From Methanosphaera sp. (lineage in GTDB: Archaea; Methanobacteriota; Methanobacteria; Methanobacteriales; Methanobacteriaceae), in assembly GCA_013330915.1 (NCBI GenBank), contig DUHK01000161.1, positions 1 through 6,922 of the forward strand: a DNA stretch of 6,922 nucleotides, given 5' to 3'. Within the stretch, counting starts at the first letter, position 1; each line of letters opens with the position of its first letter. The translations under genes were made by a program, and so were the position numbers. The notes under the pieces were generated by a model that made no database searches, was not told where the DNA came from, and worked only from the letters and a program-made list of their open reading frames with translations. Shown piece after piece: positions 5,887 to 6,922 of this stretch.

Positions 5887-6507
5887 TTATTTTCCTTTGT
5901 ATAAGTTTTCGTCAGAAACCAGTTTAATCAAATCATGAACGTGTTCGTCATATGAAATTCTAAATCCTACTGCTCCGGGACCGGTTGTTTTAATGTTGTT
6001 TAATGAATAATCATCATCTTTTCTTCCGTTATTGATGATGTACCATATATATGAGGATTCTATGATAAACAACTGGCCTTCTCCGAATTCATGGTCTGTA
6101 TAATATCCGTCACCAGGATCATATACTATGTCTGCTTTTTTAAGCAGTTTTTTAAGAAACTTGTTTGGTCTTGGTGCGTTCTGAAATATGTTTTCAAGTT
6201 CTGTCATTGCATCGTCTTTAACCTTTCTTTTGGCATTAAGTTCCTTCTGCAATTTTTCCTGGTTGATTCTTTGTTTTTCAAGGGTATCATCGATTTTTAA
6301 TATTTCCTCAACCTTTGGAACGTCTTCTTCCAGACACATCCACCCGTGTGGATTTCCTTCTATGTTCATTATGTTCTTGAAATCTACAGGTTTATATTTT
6401 CTAAAATATTTTTTCACGGACTCTTTTTGATCATCCGTTATTTCATTGTTCAATGCATACATATTTCCGAATTCTTCATGATCGATGCATTTCAATACGA
6501 ATTTCAA
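5887..6507 (-). CDS. Hypothetical protein, downstream copy of a tandem paralogue pair
   Basis: I do not recognise this family. From the TTG at 6507 the product is 206 residues beginning KFVLKCIDHEEFGNMYAL after the initiator. An N-terminal globular part includes NPHGWMCLEEDVPKVEEIL. A charged helical or coiled-coil stretch follows (EKQRINQEKLQKELNAKRK). The C-terminal block contains ADIVYDP, GQLFIIESSYIWYIINNGR, GAVGFRISYDEHVHDLIKLV. There is no signal peptide or membrane helix. The C-terminal block is about half identical, by my count over some 105 residues, to the gene just upstream. The frame is open back to a GTG at 6570, but that start would overlap the upstream gene by 56 bp and has no Shine-Dalgarno sequence. 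The TTG has GAGGA at 6512-6516. The gene lies 24 bp before the acetyltransferase gene, so an operon is likely. Confidence 0.7.
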   Translation of the reverse strand: MKFVLKCIDHEEFGNMYALNNEITDDQKESVKKYFRKYKPVDFKNIMNIEGNPHGWMCLEEDVPKVEEILKIDDTLEKQRINQEKLQKELNAKRKVKDDAMTELENIFQNAPRPNKFLKKLLKKADIVYDPGDGYYTDHEFGEGQLFIIESSYIWYIINNGRKDDDYSLNNIKTTGPGAVGFRISYDEHVHDLIKLVSDENLYKGK

Positions 6508-6511
6508 TGAG

Positions 6512-6516
6512 TCCTC
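6512..6516 (-). promoter_or_regulatory. Shine-Dalgarno site overlapping the upstream stop codon
   Basis: GAGGA on the minus strand shares its GA with the TGA stop of the upstream paralogue (6515-6517). Its GAGG core ends five bases before the TTG at 6507. It favours TTG 6507 over GTG 6570 and suggests translational coupling of the two genes. Confidence 0.5.
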
Positions 6517-6922
6517 AGATGCCACAGGAACCACCGTTGTTGTTAAATTCAGGTTCTTTGTATGTGTCACCGGAGTATTCGTTTTCCTCTGTTACTATTT
6601 TTATCAGGTCATGGACGTGTTCATCATATGGTATTTTAAATCCTATTGCTCCTCCCGCTTCTTCGATTTCAATATTGTTTATTTCCCAGTTGTCTTCTTC
6701 ACGGCCGTTGTTCATAACGTACCATATGCTGTTTTTCATTATGAGAAAAAGGTGTCCTCCACCATAGTAGTTGTTGTCTCTGAAACTGTTTGTTGGATCA
6801 TATACTATTTGTGCTGCTTTAAGGAGATTTGATAATTTTTGTTTTGGTCTGCTTGCTTCAAAGAATATTTTCTCCAGTTCCAGTTGTGCTTCCTCCTTTT
6901 TACCCCTGTTTTTATCGAATTC
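6515..6922 (-). CDS. Hypothetical protein, upstream paralogue, N-terminus beyond the window
   Basis: A reading frame enters from the right edge and runs 135 residues to a TGA, so this is the C-terminal part of a longer gene. It starts with a charged helical stretch (GKKEEAQLELEKIF), then SRPKQKLSNLLKAAQIVYDP, a Gly/Tyr/Asn-rich turn (NNYYGGGH), IWYVMNNGREED, and GGAIGFKIPYDEHVHDLIKI. These blocks match the downstream gene in the same order, so the two are tandem paralogues. This copy has an extra tail of about 19 residues (GDTYKEPEFNNNGGSCGI) that the other lacks. The internal ATG at 6739 is not a believable start, because the similarity continues upstream of it. Function is unknown. A match in the C-terminal DNA, 5932-5976 against 6608-6652 (38 of 45 bases by eye), shows that the duplication is still visible at nucleotide level. 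Confidence 0.75.
   Translation of the reverse strand, partial: EFDKNRGKKEEAQLELEKIFFEASRPKQKLSNLLKAAQIVYDPTNSFRDNNYYGGGHLFLIMKNSIWYVMNNGREEDNWEINNIEIEEAGGAIGFKIPYDEHVHDLIKIVTEENEYSGDTYKEPEFNNNGGSCGI

Noticed and set aside
6515..6570. The paralogue pair as one gene split by a frameshift
   Set aside because: The downstream frame contains an additional N-terminal region before repeating the shared block, and a Shine-Dalgarno sequence with TTG start lies at the junction, so two genes are the simpler reading.
6091..6832. Several plus-strand frames opposite the paralogue pair
   Set aside because: Their products are rich in Phe, Cys and Tyr as expected for the complement of real genes, and the opposite strand has paralogous conserved protein sequence.

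Overview
This is an AT-rich window, most likely from a methanogenic archaeon of the Methanobacteriales (Methanobrevibacter or Methanosphaera type). The evidence is indirect. It carries a DUF763 protein, a largely archaeal family. It has a membrane-anchored, Asn/Thr-rich PepSY protein of a kind common in gut methanogens. Its promoters look like BRE/TATA elements, its Shine-Dalgarno sequences match AGGAGGTGAT, and its terminators are oligo-T. No rRNA, tRNA, CRISPR array, transposase or phage gene was seen. The genus call is inference.

Layout, left to right. Positions 1-275 hold no gene. A small coiled-coil protein (276-536, +) meets a nitroreductase-family flavoprotein (529-1083, -) tail to tail with an 8-bp overlap. 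Upstream of the nitroreductase on the same strand is the DUF763 protein (1144-2298, -), which has a helix-hairpin-helix-like segment near its C-terminus. A 145-bp divergent region carries two mirrored BRE/TATA-like elements with a 22-bp palindrome between them. It separates DUF763 from a surface PepSY protein (2444-3133, +), whose linker is encoded by 42-bp tandem repeats inside a 149-bp stretch without a single G. A strong hairpin plus oligo-T terminator follows. Next is a CPA2/KefB-type cation:proton antiporter with a C-terminal RCK module (3283-5238, +).

The right end is a leftward cluster, read from the right edge: a truncated gene (6515-6922), its tandem paralogue (5887-6507) and a GNAT acetyltransferase (5254-5862). 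The spacings are short (7 and 24 bp) and there are good Shine-Dalgarno sequences, so these are probably one operon. The two paralogues belong to a family I do not recognise. The downstream copy is better started at a TTG at 6507 than at the GTG at 6570, which removes a 53-bp overlap.

The window reads as ordinary chromosome with separate housekeeping or envelope functions rather than one dedicated system. The points most worth a second look are the paralogue pair, the architecture of the divergent promoters, the G-free repeat linker and the coiled-coil microprotein with a glycosyltransferase-like tail.
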